Source: UA16 sp002292325
GTDB taxonomy: Bacteria > Bacteroidota > Bacteroidia > Flavobacteriales_D > Sanyastnellaceae
Reading direction: 5' to 3'
DNA: 64,000 nt
Assembly: GCA_943788645.1 (NCBI GenBank)
Contig: CALSRC010000005.1
Coordinates: forward strand, 62,001-126,000
In this document: positions 8,731 to 18,119 of the stretch, piece by piece
Numbering within the stretch: position 1 is the first letter of the stretch
Layout: the number at the start of each line of letters is the position of its first letter
Notes under the pieces: model-generated
Database searches by the model: none
Seen by the model: the letters and a program-made list of their open reading frames with translations, nothing else
What the model was told of the DNA's origin: nothing
Program-made: the position numbers and the translations under genes

Positions 8731-9184
8731 AACGTTTTCAATGACCATTCTGATTGTTGCCTTAGCCAGTTGCGCCTTGACAACCTCAGATCAAAATCAG
8801 TCAGTTCCAAGGGATTTGCCCGTTGAAGTTGCTTCCAAGCTGGCTGCACAAGAAGACGCTTGGAACCAAGGTGACATTCGTTCCTTCATGCATTTGGCCT
8901 ACTGGAACAGCGACTCGCTTATTTTTATCGGAAGCAAGGGGCCTACCTATGGTTTCGAATCAACATTAGCCAATTACCTCAAGTCTTATCCCGATACCGA
9001 TGCGATGGGGGAGTTAACATTCGAATTGCTTGATTGGAGACCACTGGGGGCCAACAATGGTTTATTGATAGGGAGTTGGCAATTGCTTCGTCGGGATTCC
9101 ATCGGGGATTTAGCTGGACATTTTAGCCTTGTTTGGGAGAAGCAGAATGAGGGCTGGGTCATCATCTCAGATCACAGCAGCTAG
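8723..9184 (+). CDS. Lipoprotein with SnoaL/DUF4440-like domain
   Basis: A 153-residue protein with a lipoprotein leader and lipobox ALASC. The mature domain resembles the NTF2-like SnoaL/DUF4440 fold: LAAQEDAWNQGDIRSFMHL near the start, YGFESTLANYLKSYPD, and a C-terminal HFSLVWEKQNEGWVIISDHSS, the usual 'W...I..HxS' ending. Such domains bind small ligands or act as isomerase-like folds, but no specific substrate is visible. The ATG at 8723 overlaps the end of ychF by 8 bases, suggesting coupled translation. The longer start at 8696 would put extra polar residues before the signal peptide. Confidence 0.8.
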   Translation: MSKTFSMTILIVALASCALTTSDQNQSVPRDLPVEVASKLAAQEDAWNQGDIRSFMHLAYWNSDSLIFIGSKGPTYGFESTLANYLKSYPDTDAMGELTFELLDWRPLGANNGLLIGSWQLLRRDSIGDLAGHFSLVWEKQNEGWVIISDHSS

Positions 9185-9190
9185 TCTGTC

Positions 9191-9832
9191 ATGGTTCTAG
9201 ACCCCTTGGTTATCGTACTCGGTGCGACTGCATTGATTTCATGGCAAGCTAACGCACGTCCTGAACTGAAAGAAGCGCTTTTATATCATCCCTATCGCGT
9301 TTTGCAACATCGAGAGTGGTACCGCTTGTTATCCCATTCGTTGGTACACGGTGATTCCATGCATCTCTTTGTGAACTTGTTTGTTGTTTGGCAATTTGGC
9401 GCCCCTATGCAATATCTATTGGAACAAAGCACAGCAGAACCTTTCATCCCCTTGCCTGGAGCCTATTCTTTTCCCATGCTGTACATTGGTGGTGTGCTGT
9501 TCGCAGCGATACCGGGAATGTTACGACACAGTAACGATCCCTCGTACAGAAGCTTAGGAGCCAGTGGAGCAGTAAGTGCTGTGCTCATTGCGTATATCTT
9601 GAACTTTCCCACTGCGAAACTTCTGCTGTTCTTCGTTATCCCGATGCCAGCATTCTTGGCAGGAGCTTTATTCTTCGTTTATGAGCGACAAATGGATAAG
9701 AGAGGTCAGGGGAGAATCGCGCATGACGCCCACCTTTGGGGTGGATTATTCGGCCTGTTGTTTACCATAGCTTCGGACACCCGCGTGATTGCAAACTTTG
9801 CATCAGCCGTTTCCAATTATTTCGGAGGCTGA
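9191..9832 (+). CDS. Rhomboid family intramembrane serine protease
   Basis: A 213-residue polytopic membrane protein with the rhomboid signature. The first loop carries HSLVHGDSMHLFVNLFVVWQFG (HxxxN motif). The catalytic serine is in GASGA (Ser125), and a histidine in AHDAHLWGG (His181) completes the dyad in the last core helix. It probably cleaves single-pass membrane proteins within the bilayer. The gene starts 6 bases after the upstream lipoprotein and is likely in the ychF operon. Its 3' end overlaps the convergent divIC by 16 bases. Confidence 0.93.
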   Translation: MVLDPLVIVLGATALISWQANARPELKEALLYHPYRVLQHREWYRLLSHSLVHGDSMHLFVNLFVVWQFGAPMQYLLEQSTAEPFIPLPGAYSFPMLYIGGVLFAAIPGMLRHSNDPSYRSLGASGAVSAVLIAYILNFPTAKLLLFFVIPMPAFLAGALFFVYERQMDKRGQGRIAHDAHLWGGLFGLLFTIASDTRVIANFASAVSNYFGG

Positions 9833-10140
9833 CCAGCTGCAGAAGCGACGATTCGAAACAAATCCTCGTTATCTCGTTTCATGAAGTATTGCTCTCTTGC
9901 AAATCGCTCCAACAGTGCAGGTTCAGAGGACAAAGCGTGCAATTGATCGCCCGTTTCAGCTATTTGCAATTGGTAGTGTTGGACTTGAGCTTTCAATTCA
10001 TTCAGTTCTTGCTGGCTCTTGACGAGGTAAATCAAGTCAATTTCAGATACAAACGTCACCCAGACCAAGCCCAGAATACCCGTCAGGACAAACCGGTTTT
10101 TGAGTACCCCGAAGATTCCGTTAAGCACATCAACTTTCAT
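9817..10140 (-). CDS. Septum formation initiator (FtsB/DivIC) family protein
   Basis: A 107-residue bitopic protein. A short cytoplasmic N-terminus is followed by one transmembrane helix (FVLTGILGLVWVTFV), then a coiled coil (LVKSQQELNELKAQVQHYQLQIAETGDQL) and the FAREQYFMKRDNEDLF segment. That last segment is the conserved ARExx(Y/F)xMxxxxExxF signature of FtsB/DivIC. It is expected to join the divisome at midcell. The start at 10140 overlaps the end of clpC by 11 bases. A second candidate at 10158 would lengthen the overlap. It appears to be co-transcribed with clpC. Confidence 0.9.
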   Translation of the reverse strand: MKVDVLNGIFGVLKNRFVLTGILGLVWVTFVSEIDLIYLVKSQQELNELKAQVQHYQLQIAETGDQLHALSSEPALLERFAREQYFMKRDNEDLFRIVASAAGQPPK

Positions 10141-12739
10141 CTTCCTCTGATCCTGCATTTTCAGCTGACAAATCCTCTTTCAGCGCCTCATTGGCCCCTT
10201 CAGGCATGGAAAGGAAACCACCTTTCACAATGCTGATTTTCAGATTATTGGCCTCCTTCTTGTAATCCGCTTTCAGAAGATCACCTTCTTCGATTTGTGC
10301 ATTGATGATTTCCTCCGCAAATGGATCCTCTATGAATTTCTGAATGGCCCTTTTGAGCGGGCGCGCTCCATACTTTTCGTCATAGCCTTCTTTGACCAGA
10401 AAATCTTTGGCCTTTTTGGTGATTTCAATTCCGTATCCCAAGCCCTCAATGCGATCGATCAATGATTTGAGTTCGAGGTCAATAATGGAATGGATGTGCT
10501 CAATTTCGAGAGATTTGAATACAACCACATCGTCAATTCGATTTAGAAATTCCGGACTAAAGGCCCGTTTCAGCGCTGTCTGAATCACGGAATCGCGGTT
10601 GGCGTTTTCATTGTTTACTTGCGCTGCGGTACCGAAACCAACGCCCGTGCCGAATTCGGCCAACTGACGAGCACCGATGTTGGATGTCATGATAATGACA
10701 GTATTGCGGAAATCAATCTTGCGTCCAAGGCTGTCGGTCATTTGTCCATCATCCAATGCCTGTAAAAGCAAATTGAACACATCCGGATGTGCCTTTTCTA
10801 TTTCATCGAGAAGGACAATGGAGTAGGGGTGTCGACGCACTTTTTCGGTCAACTGGCCTCCTTCTTCATAGCCTACGTAACCAGGAGGTGCTCCAATCAA
10901 ACGACTTATGGCGAATTTCTCCATGTACTCAGACATGTCGATTCGAATAAATGATTCTTCAGAATCGAACATGAACTTCGCTAGCACCTTGGCCAATTGC
11001 GTTTTTCCTACACCCGTCGGGCCCAAGAAGATAAAAGAACCAATTGGTTTGTTGGGATCTTTTAAACCGGCCCTGTTGCGCTTTATCGCTCTCGAAACCC
11101 GCACAATCGCATCATCTTGCCCAATCACTTTGCCTTGCAAATCATCGTTCATGCGTGCAAGACGACCAGACTCCTTTTCCGCTATGCGTTGGACCGGGAT
11201 GCCTGTCATCATTCCAACCACATCTCCAACGTGATCTACCGTGACTGTGACACGTTTGTTTTTACTGTCCTCTTCCCACTGTGCCTTTGCCCTCTCTAAA
11301 CTGTCGTTTAGCGTCCTTTCCGTATCGCGCAATTGCGCAGCCTCTTCATATCGCTGCGAACGGACAACTTGAACCTTTTCTTCTTTGATGTCTTCAATTT
11401 TCTTCTCGATCTCTACAATTTCTTGCGGTACATGAATGTTGTTGAGGTGAACACGAGAGCCCACTTCATCCATTGCATCGATGGCTTTATCTGGCAAGTG
11501 CCGATCTGTGATGTACCGAGCCGTCAGATTGACGCATGCATTAATTGCCTCAGTCGTGTATGTCACGCTGTGATGCTCTTCGTATTTGTCTCTGATGTTG
11601 TTGAGAATTTGAATCGTCTCTTCGATGGAGGTAGGCTCAACCAAAACTTTTTGAAAGCGACGTTCCAACGCTCCATCCTTTTCAATATGTTGACGGTATT
11701 CATCCAACGTCGTCGCCCCGATGCATTGAAGTTCGCCTCGCGCTAAGGCCGGCTTGAACATATTCGATGCATCCAATGAACCACTGGCACCACCTGCTCC
11801 GACGATCGTGTGGATTTCATCAATGAAGAGGATGACATCCGGGGATTTTTCCAATTCATTCATCACCGCTTTCATTCGTTCTTCAAATTGACCGCGGTAT
11901 TTCGTTCCTGCAACCAAAGAGGCTACATCCAGGGTGACGATGCGTTTGTTGAAGAGCACTCGGCTCACCTTCTTTTCAACGATGCGCAGGGCCAAACCCT
12001 CCGCTATTGCACTCTTACCCACCCCTGGTTCACCAATCAATATGGGATTGTTCTTTTTCCGACGAGAAAGAATCTGAGAGACGCGCTCGATTTCCTTTTG
12101 CCTCCCGACGATGGCATCTAGGCGACCTTCTTCAGCCATTTTCGTCAAATCGCGACCGAAGTTATCCAATACAGGTGTTTTACTTTTTGGATCCCCCTTG
12201 CGAGAGCTGGAACTTCCTCCTATCGTATCACCCGAGCCTTCTTCGTCTCCAAAATCTGTGGATTCAGCGCGAGGCGTCGAGGATCCGGCTCCACCTTCAC
12301 TGGATTGAATCATGCTCTCGTATTCTTCCTTGGCTACATCATAATCGATGTTGAATGCCTGTAGTGCTTTCGTGGCCACATTGTCTTCATCCTTCAAGAT
12401 GGACAATAAGAGATGTTCCGTCCCAATCAAACTGGATTTAAAAATCTTAGCCTCGAGGTAGGTGATTTTTAGGATTTTCTCAGCCTGCTTCACCAAAGGG
12501 ATATTGCCCGCGCCTACGGATGATCCCGCGGTCGGCCGAATACTCCCTTCGAGCGCTTTTCGCAGTTTTTGCAATTCAACATTCAAGCCTTCCAACATTC
12601 GAACTGCTGTGCCCTCGCCTTCACGGATGATGCCCAATAACAAGTGTTCAACTCCTATGTAGTTGTGCCCAAGTCGCAGTGCCTCTTCTCGGCTGTAAGT
12701 GATAACGTCCTTTACCCTTGGTGAAAATTTCGCGTCCAT
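10130..12739 (-). CDS. clpC: ATP-dependent Clp protease ATP-binding subunit ClpC
   Basis: An 869-residue Hsp100 unfoldase. Two Clp-N repeats occupy roughly residues 1-150. A low-complexity Ser/Gly linker follows, then AAA domain 1 with Walker A GEPGVGKSA, a UVR-type coiled segment (RSQRYEEAAQLRDTE) that distinguishes ClpC from ClpB, and AAA domain 2 with Walker A GPTGVGKTQ. It ends with the Clp D2-small domain and an acidic tail. It should feed substrates into ClpP. It is divergent from gyrA across a 248-base intergenic region and is followed by divIC. Confidence 0.97.
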   Translation of the reverse strand: MDAKFSPRVKDVITYSREEALRLGHNYIGVEHLLLGIIREGEGTAVRMLEGLNVELQKLRKALEGSIRPTAGSSVGAGNIPLVKQAEKILKITYLEAKIFKSSLIGTEHLLLSILKDEDNVATKALQAFNIDYDVAKEEYESMIQSSEGGAGSSTPRAESTDFGDEEGSGDTIGGSSSSRKGDPKSKTPVLDNFGRDLTKMAEEGRLDAIVGRQKEIERVSQILSRRKKNNPILIGEPGVGKSAIAEGLALRIVEKKVSRVLFNKRIVTLDVASLVAGTKYRGQFEERMKAVMNELEKSPDVILFIDEIHTIVGAGGASGSLDASNMFKPALARGELQCIGATTLDEYRQHIEKDGALERRFQKVLVEPTSIEETIQILNNIRDKYEEHHSVTYTTEAINACVNLTARYITDRHLPDKAIDAMDEVGSRVHLNNIHVPQEIVEIEKKIEDIKEEKVQVVRSQRYEEAAQLRDTERTLNDSLERAKAQWEEDSKNKRVTVTVDHVGDVVGMMTGIPVQRIAEKESGRLARMNDDLQGKVIGQDDAIVRVSRAIKRNRAGLKDPNKPIGSFIFLGPTGVGKTQLAKVLAKFMFDSEESFIRIDMSEYMEKFAISRLIGAPPGYVGYEEGGQLTEKVRRHPYSIVLLDEIEKAHPDVFNLLLQALDDGQMTDSLGRKIDFRNTVIIMTSNIGARQLAEFGTGVGFGTAAQVNNENANRDSVIQTALKRAFSPEFLNRIDDVVVFKSLEIEHIHSIIDLELKSLIDRIEGLGYGIEITKKAKDFLVKEGYDEKYGARPLKRAIQKFIEDPFAEEIINAQIEEGDLLKADYKKEANNLKISIVKGGFLSMPEGANEALKEDLSAENAGSEEDES

Positions 12740-12987
12740 AGTGACTGTTTACTCTATTATTCAAATGTTGATTCGTGCTCTCAGCAAACACGCTTTTTCC
12801 GACGTTTCTAAGCTACAACGTCATTATGTCAAACATCTTGCCAAATGATTGGTTTATCCACATCCGTTTGGGGAGATTTGTGTGTAAGTGAAAGCCCCTG
12901 AAACCCGTAGCCTGCGGATTATCGCAGTATTTTCGTTACCGTTAACGATGGAGGAAAGAAGGAACAAAATTAGGAATACCTGACACG
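12740..12987. other. Intergenic region between divergent clpC and gyrA
   Basis: This 248-base gap must hold the promoters of both clpC (leftward) and gyrA (rightward). A TATTTTCG sequence at 12928-12935 resembles the Bacteroidota -7 element for gyrA but has no good TTG partner 19 bases upstream. A purine-rich GGAGGAAAGAAGGA stretch lies about 30 bases before the gyrA start. I see no ORF, tRNA or strong hairpin. Confidence 0.4.
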
Positions 12988-15525
12988 ATGGCAGAAGGAG
13001 AAAAGATTGTCCAAATCAACATAGCAGATGAAATGAAGTCGGCTTACATCGATTATTCGATGTCGGTCATTGTATCAAGAGCACTTCCAGATGTTCGAGA
13101 TGGACTGAAACCTGTGCACCGCCGTGTACTTTACGGCATGCTCGATCTTGGAGTATTGTCCAATCGAGCTTATAAAAAGAGCGCAAGAATTGTCGGTGAA
13201 GTTCTGGGTAAATACCACCCGCACGGAGACAGCTCGGTCTACGACACCATGGTGCGGATGGCCCAGCATTGGTCCCTTCGGTACCCCATGGTCGATGGGC
13301 AAGGTAATTTTGGATCGATCGACGGAGACAATCCGGCCGCGATGCGCTACACCGAAGCCCGCCTTCGCAAAATTGCGGAAGAGATGTTGGACGATCTCGA
13401 CAAGGACACCGTAGAGTTTCGCCCTAATTTTGATGAAAGCCTCAAAGAACCGACGGTACTGCCCGCCAAGATCCCGAATCTCTTGGTCAATGGCGCATCC
13501 GGAATTGCGGTAGGCATGGCAACTAACATGCCCCCCCATAACTTATCAGAAGCGGTGGATGGTGCAATTGCCTACATCCAAAACAACGACATTACCATTG
13601 AGGAGTTGATGGAACATGTCAAGGCGCCTGACTTCCCAACGGGTGGAATCATTCATGGGGTAGAAGGAGTGCATGAAGCGTTTCACACTGGTCGAGGGAG
13701 AGTCGTCGTTCGGGGCAAGGCGCGCATCGAGGAAACGAAAACAGGTCGGGAGGTCATTATTGTGGAGGAGATTCCCTACATGGTCAATAAAGCGGACATG
13801 GTCCGCAAGACCGCGGAATTGGTGAACGACAAAAAAATCGAAGGCATTTCCGAAATCAGAGACGAATCTGATCGGAAGGGAATGCGGGTTGTTTATGAAA
13901 TCAAACGAGACGCTATGGCGTCAGTCGTATTGAACAAACTGTATAAATATACAGCCTTACAAAACTCATTCTCAGTCAATAACATCTGCCTGGTGAAAGG
14001 GCGACCTCAGCTGCTAAACCTGAAGGGGCTCATCTCCAATTTTGTCGAACACCGGCATGAAGTGGTCACTCGACGCACACAATACGATCTGAGAAAAGCC
14101 CAGGAGCGAGCGCACATCCTCCAAGGCCTGATTATTGCGATTGAAAATTTGGATGCGGTCATCAAATTGATTCGCGCCAGCGCCACACCGGAGGAAGCTA
14201 GAAACAACCTCATGGGAACGTTTGAGTTGTCTGAGCTTCAGGCTCGCGCCATTTTGGACATGCGCCTGCAAAAGCTCACAGGACTGGAACGCGATAAATT
14301 GCGCGCTGAATACGAAGCCCTGCTTGCAACCATTGCAGATTTAGAGGACATCCTTGCTAGGTTCGAGCGTCGAATGGAAATCATTACGACAGAACTGCTC
14401 GATGTAAAAGAGCGCTATGGAGACGACCGACGAAGCGAAATTGAATTCAGTAGCGCAGATGTTCGGATGGAAGATCTTATCGCTGATGAACAAGTCGTTG
14501 TAAGCATAAGTCACGCGGGCTACATCAAACGTACCCGACTCTCGGATTATAGGTCGCAAAGCAGAGGAGGAGTTGGCGCGAAAGGGGCCACTACCCGAGA
14601 CGAGGACTTCGTCGAAAACATCTTTACCGCTACCAACCACAATTGGCTATTGATCTTCACCGCCAATGGCCGCTGTTTCTGGATGCGGATTTTTGAAGTA
14701 CCGGAAGGTTCCAAAACGTCCAAAGGAAGGGCCATCCAAAACTTAATTCAAATCGAGCCGGATGACAAGGTTTTGGCCTACATCCCTGTGCAAGATCTGA
14801 AAGACGAAGACTACGCAAACAATAACTTCGTCGTTTTAGCGACCCGAAAAGGTTTAATTAAGAAGACCACCCTGGCAGCCTATTCAAGGCCTCGTTCCAA
14901 CGGTATTAACGCCATCACCATCCGAGAAGGGGATGAATTGCTTACTGCTCGGCTTACAAATGGCGATAACGAAATCATTATCGGCAAGAAATCAGGCAAA
15001 GCCATTCGCTTCCATGAAAGCACAGCTCGTGCAGTCGGAAGGACAGCCATGGGGGTGAAGGGAGTTACCCTCGAAGGACCAGAAGATGAAGTCATCGGTA
15101 TGGTGTGTGTTCGCGGATTGGATTCTGAAATATTGGTCGTCTCAGAAAACGGATATGGCAAACGATCTGCTGTAGAGGATTACCGAATCACGAACCGGGG
15201 CGGAAAAGGAGTGAAAACACTAAGTATTACTGATAAAACAGGCTCTCTGATCAGCATTCTTAATGTTACCAATGATGATGACCTCATGATCATCAATCGC
15301 TCTGGGATTACCATTCGAACAGGCGTTGAGGACTTGAGAGTGATGGGGCGAGCTACACAAGGAGTTAGGTTAATTTCGCTTCGCGGAGATGATCAGATTG
15401 CTTCGGTTTGTCGCGTGCCGAAGAGCGATGATGAGCCGATGAATGAGGACGGAGAGGACGCTGCTGATGGAGCTGCTGATGAAACATCAAATGGGGAAGG
15501 CGCACCAACGACTCCAGAAGCATAG
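12988..15525 (+). CDS. gyrA: DNA gyrase subunit A
   Basis: An 845-residue type IIA topoisomerase subunit. It begins with the conserved ADEMKSAYIDYSMSVIVSRALPD. The breakage-reunion core carries the HPHGDSSVYDT segment and the active-site tyrosine in AAMRYTEARL. The C-terminal half has the repeated beta-pinwheel blades, with a GyrA-box-like QSRGGVGAKGA sequence. At the quinolone-resistance positions the residues are Ser and Asp (GDSSVYD), the wild-type-like state. The tail is acidic. It pairs with GyrB, encoded outside this window, to introduce negative supercoils. Confidence 0.98.
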   Translation: MAEGEKIVQINIADEMKSAYIDYSMSVIVSRALPDVRDGLKPVHRRVLYGMLDLGVLSNRAYKKSARIVGEVLGKYHPHGDSSVYDTMVRMAQHWSLRYPMVDGQGNFGSIDGDNPAAMRYTEARLRKIAEEMLDDLDKDTVEFRPNFDESLKEPTVLPAKIPNLLVNGASGIAVGMATNMPPHNLSEAVDGAIAYIQNNDITIEELMEHVKAPDFPTGGIIHGVEGVHEAFHTGRGRVVVRGKARIEETKTGREVIIVEEIPYMVNKADMVRKTAELVNDKKIEGISEIRDESDRKGMRVVYEIKRDAMASVVLNKLYKYTALQNSFSVNNICLVKGRPQLLNLKGLISNFVEHRHEVVTRRTQYDLRKAQERAHILQGLIIAIENLDAVIKLIRASATPEEARNNLMGTFELSELQARAILDMRLQKLTGLERDKLRAEYEALLATIADLEDILARFERRMEIITTELLDVKERYGDDRRSEIEFSSADVRMEDLIADEQVVVSISHAGYIKRTRLSDYRSQSRGGVGAKGATTRDEDFVENIFTATNHNWLLIFTANGRCFWMRIFEVPEGSKTSKGRAIQNLIQIEPDDKVLAYIPVQDLKDEDYANNNFVVLATRKGLIKKTTLAAYSRPRSNGINAITIREGDELLTARLTNGDNEIIIGKKSGKAIRFHESTARAVGRTAMGVKGVTLEGPEDEVIGMVCVRGLDSEILVVSENGYGKRSAVEDYRITNRGGKGVKTLSITDKTGSLISILNVTNDDDLMIINRSGITIRTGVEDLRVMGRATQGVRLISLRGDDQIASVCRVPKSDDEPMNEDGEDAADGAADETSNGEGAPTTPEA

Positions 15526-15588
15526 GACCCACAATCACGAATCTGGCATTACTTTTGCCACCAAATCAAATATTCAACTTTGAAATTG

Positions 15589-16728
15589 ATGAAACAATTC
15601 CTCACCATTTCATTCATTGCTGTGACATTTGTAGTCACGGCACAAAAACAAGTCGTCTCCGCTTACAACGCGAATAAATCAGGCGATTATAAATCGGCCG
15701 CTGGCTACATTGAAGAAGCCATTACGGTGGAAAAAGCAGCAATCAAGGATAAAACCTGGCGTTACCGAGGTGAGATTTACTTGAACATCGCAACGGACAG
15801 TCTACTGTCTATTGAATACCCAGAAGCCTTGTGGATCGCAAAGGAATCATACCTTAAGGCGCAAGAACTCGATGTCAAGGGCAATTATGATCGAGAAATC
15901 ATCACCGGACTTGGCCTGGTGCAGACGACAGCAGGCAATCAGGGAATTGGTGATTACACTGCCGGAAATTACAAGCAAGCGGCTGCCAAATTTGACTTAA
16001 GCGCTGACATAGCCGGTATGTTCGATGTTGTGGATACTATGGCAATTTTCAATTCGGCTCTTTGTTTTGAAAAGTCGAATGATGTGGATCTCGCCGTCGC
16101 TCGTTATAAAACATGCGGGAGCTACGGATATCAAGTACCTAACGTGTATCTATTTGTTGCCAATCTTCTTCGCCTCGATGAACGGGTAGAGGAGGCATTG
16201 ATCGAATTGCAAGCCGCTCGTGCATTGTTTCCGAGGGAGCAAAGCTTGATCATTGAAGAATTGAACATTTACCTGGAAAACAAGGATTATGAAAGAGCAG
16301 AGAACAACCTGAAACTCGCTGCCGAAGGGGATCCGACGAATGAAATACTTTGGTTCAGTTTAGGAAGCGTCTACGACAACCTTCAGAAATCAGAACTTGC
16401 AGCAGAAGCTTATTTGAAAGCGCTCAGTATTGACCCTTCATACTTTGACGCCAATTACAACTTAGGTGCGATGTACTTCAACGACGCCGTACAAGGCATC
16501 AATGAAGCAAACGACATGTGGAAACCCCGAATGACAAAAGCAGAAAGTGCCAAGCAGAAAGCTTTGGAGGAGGCTGCAAAAGAAAAGTTCATAGAAGCTC
16601 GTCCATTCCTTGAAGCAGCACTAGAGGCAAACGCGGAGGATTTAGACACGGTGCGATCTTTGCGTGATATTTACGCGCGAACAGGCCAAGACGATTTAAT
16701 GCTGAAGATGAGTAACATGTTGAAATAA
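15589..16728 (+). CDS. Secreted TPR-repeat protein
   Basis: A 379-residue protein with an N-terminal signal peptide (MKQFLTISFIAVTFVVTAQKQ) followed by tetratricopeptide repeats. Several 34-residue units are visible, for example around NEILWFSLGSVYDNLQKSELAAEAYLKAL with Pro at the turn, followed by SIDPSYFDANYNLGAMYFN. Before the last repeat there is a charged Lys/Ala/Glu helix. The ATG at 15589 is preferred over the TTG nine bases upstream. A TACTTTTG box lies at 15550-15557. It is probably a periplasmic scaffold, with no defined partner. A hairpin terminator follows at 16771. Confidence 0.82.
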   Translation: MKQFLTISFIAVTFVVTAQKQVVSAYNANKSGDYKSAAGYIEEAITVEKAAIKDKTWRYRGEIYLNIATDSLLSIEYPEALWIAKESYLKAQELDVKGNYDREIITGLGLVQTTAGNQGIGDYTAGNYKQAAAKFDLSADIAGMFDVVDTMAIFNSALCFEKSNDVDLAVARYKTCGSYGYQVPNVYLFVANLLRLDERVEEALIELQAARALFPREQSLIIEELNIYLENKDYERAENNLKLAAEGDPTNEILWFSLGSVYDNLQKSELAAEAYLKALSIDPSYFDANYNLGAMYFNDAVQGINEANDMWKPRMTKAESAKQKALEEAAKEKFIEARPFLEAALEANAEDLDTVRSLRDIYARTGQDDLMLKMSNMLK

Positions 16729-16770
16729 CTGAGACTCAAAAATCGAATTGTCATCAATGGGCAAATAAGT

Positions 16771-16794
16771 AGAGGGGCCAAGTGCCCCTCTTTT
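16771..16794 (+). terminator. Rho-independent terminator after the TPR gene
   Basis: An 8-bp perfect stem AGAGGGGC/GCCCCTCT (16771-16778 and 16784-16791) with a 5-base loop is followed directly by TTT. It lies 43 bases after the TPR gene stop. Confidence 0.8.
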
Positions 16795-16913
16795 ACATCC
16801 ATGTATTCTGTTTAACATAATATTTATTATCATTCATTTGGGGTGTTAACGAATTCAGCACCAGTCATTATGGAAACCTTTACCAGAAAACTGCAAGTTT
16901 GAAAGGAAAAGTG

Positions 16914-16921
16914 TAAATTTG
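16914..16921 (+). promoter_or_regulatory. Probable -7 promoter element (TAAATTTG) of tRNA-Ser
   Basis: TAAATTTG is an exact match to the Bacteroidota -7 consensus TAnnTTTG and ends 10 bases before the tRNA. The -33 partner is weak: only a CTG sits at the expected distance, while a TTTG at 16898 is closer than usual. Confidence 0.5.
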
Positions 16922-16931
16922 CCACGTCTTT

Positions 16932-17017
16932 GGAGGTTTGGCAGAGTTGGTCGATTGCACCGGTCTTGAAAACCGGCGTACCGCAAGGTACCGGGGGTTC
17001 GAATCCCTCAGCCTCCG
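16932..17017 (+). tRNA. tRNA-Ser (anticodon UGA)
   Basis: The gene folds as a class II tRNA. The acceptor stem GGAGGTT pairs with AGCCTCC, and the discriminator is G. The D arm contains GGCAGAGTTGG. The anticodon stem CCGGT/ACCGG encloses CTTGAAA, with anticodon TGA at 16967-16969. A long variable arm (GTACCGCAAGGTAC) and a T arm with GGTTCGAATCC complete it. The long variable arm and G discriminator identify serine. CCA is not encoded. A strong terminator follows 17 bases later, so it is probably a single-gene transcript. Confidence 0.97.
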
Positions 17018-17033
17018 CAAAAGGAAAGAAAAG

Positions 17034-17056
17034 CGCCCGCAACAGCGGGCGTTTTT
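17034..17056 (+). terminator. Rho-independent terminator of tRNA-Ser
   Basis: A perfect 7-bp GC stem CGCCCGC/GCGGGCG with AACA loop is followed by TTTTT. From here to 17262 I see no gene or further structured element, only imperfect copies of GCGGGCGT and an inverted CGTTTTTCATT. Confidence 0.88.
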
Positions 17057-17262
17057 CATTTCCGAAGCCCAAACTCGCGGGCGTAAAACTCACTTCAAAG
17101 CCTGGTGCAGGGAATGAAAAACGTCCATTTGTGCGAGGCTGCTACTGGGCCTTCTGGTGCGGACTACATCTTCATAATTCGAGGAAGGAGATCAAGGAGA
17201 TGAACCCTTTCTGCGTTGAATGAAACAAACCGTTGTTTCTTTGCTCCATAGGATTTAAGCAT

Positions 17263-18117
17263 ATGCCTCCTCCCATTGTCCCCCATCCCAACAGCTGGTA
17301 CGCAGACCCCCAATGGTTCGCCGCGGTTAATTGCACTGGATGCCAGGAGGATTCAGGCTTGTGTGCCACGCGAATCAAGGGAGTCAGGGCATTGATTACC
17401 CCCCCGTGGGCTCTACATATCGGAAAAAATTTCAATTCTGATGCTGCTCGTGCATTCTGCCAAGGTCTTGAAAATCATAAGGCATCCTTGGTCATATGCG
17501 ATTTTCCTCCTGAAATATCTTTTGATTTACCCAAGAATTGGCACATCCAAAGAAGGCACACTCGTTGGCTCAGAGTCACTGAACACGGTGGATTTCCAGC
17601 TTTACCAAAACACCGGAGAAAACAATTGCGCAAGGCAAGTGCTATCGGATTGACCATTTCACAATGCAACGATGTTGAACGCGTCCTATCGTTGCATCAA
17701 CTTGCTCGCAAAAGAAAAGATGTGGAATCTGATGAACAAAAGCTAGAACAGCTTCTGCAACTCATTTTAAACTCCCCTCACCAAAGCAGTTTCATCGTCC
17801 AGGACACCAATGGCGATGACCTCGCAAGTGCAGTTTTTTTGCATGACTCCGACAAGACTGTTTATGCTTTTGGTGGTCAAAATCGTTCTGAGTTGTCCGG
17901 CCTTGCCACGGTGATGCTTATCAATGCAGGGCTGCAAGCCGCAGAAGCCATTGGACATAAAATATTTGATTTCGGAGGGTCGCTTGATCCTGGAGTGGAC
18001 CGATTCTACGCTGAATTTGGCGCTGAAAAAATCCTGAGAATCCGGGCTGTTTTGGCACGATCCCCGATCAAATGGTGGCTGAAGTGCAGTCGACCAGATT
18101 TGTTTCGAGCGAGCTGA
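17263..18117 (+). CDS. FemAB/GNAT-fold acyltransferase-like protein
   Basis: A 284-residue soluble protein. The C-terminal half has the GNAT/FemAB pattern: a TVYAFGGQNRSE strand, then a helix, then IFDFGGSLDPGVDRFYAEFGAEK, which matches the 'FDFxGS...RFxxxFG' signature of FemAB-like N-acyltransferases common in Bacteroidota. A basic segment PKHRRKQLRKA near the middle is also usual in these proteins. Substrate unknown; relatives act on peptidoglycan precursors or small molecules. The ATG at 17263 is preferred to an upstream TTG at 17233. Confidence 0.72.
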   Translation: MPPPIVPHPNSWYADPQWFAAVNCTGCQEDSGLCATRIKGVRALITPPWALHIGKNFNSDAARAFCQGLENHKASLVICDFPPEISFDLPKNWHIQRRHTRWLRVTEHGGFPALPKHRRKQLRKASAIGLTISQCNDVERVLSLHQLARKRKDVESDEQKLEQLLQLILNSPHQSSFIVQDTNGDDLASAVFLHDSDKTVYAFGGQNRSELSGLATVMLINAGLQAAEAIGHKIFDFGGSLDPGVDRFYAEFGAEKILRIRAVLARSPIKWWLKCSRPDLFRAS

Positions 18118-18119
18118 TT

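Noticed and set aside
10392..12662. Several plus-strand ORFs of 60-140 codons opposite clpC
   Set aside because: They lie entirely within a confident coding gene on the other strand and show no signal peptide, domain or promoter of their own.
17048..17126. Repeated GCGGGCGT and inverted CGTTTTTCATT next to the tRNA, possible attachment site
   Set aside because: No integrase, tRNA 3' end duplication or foreign genes are near. The matches are short and can be due to the terminator.
16930..17223. A 97-codon plus-strand ORF covering the tRNA-Ser
   Set aside because: It is an accident of the tRNA sequence. The tRNA structure and its terminator explain the region, and the ORF's translation is low-complexity.
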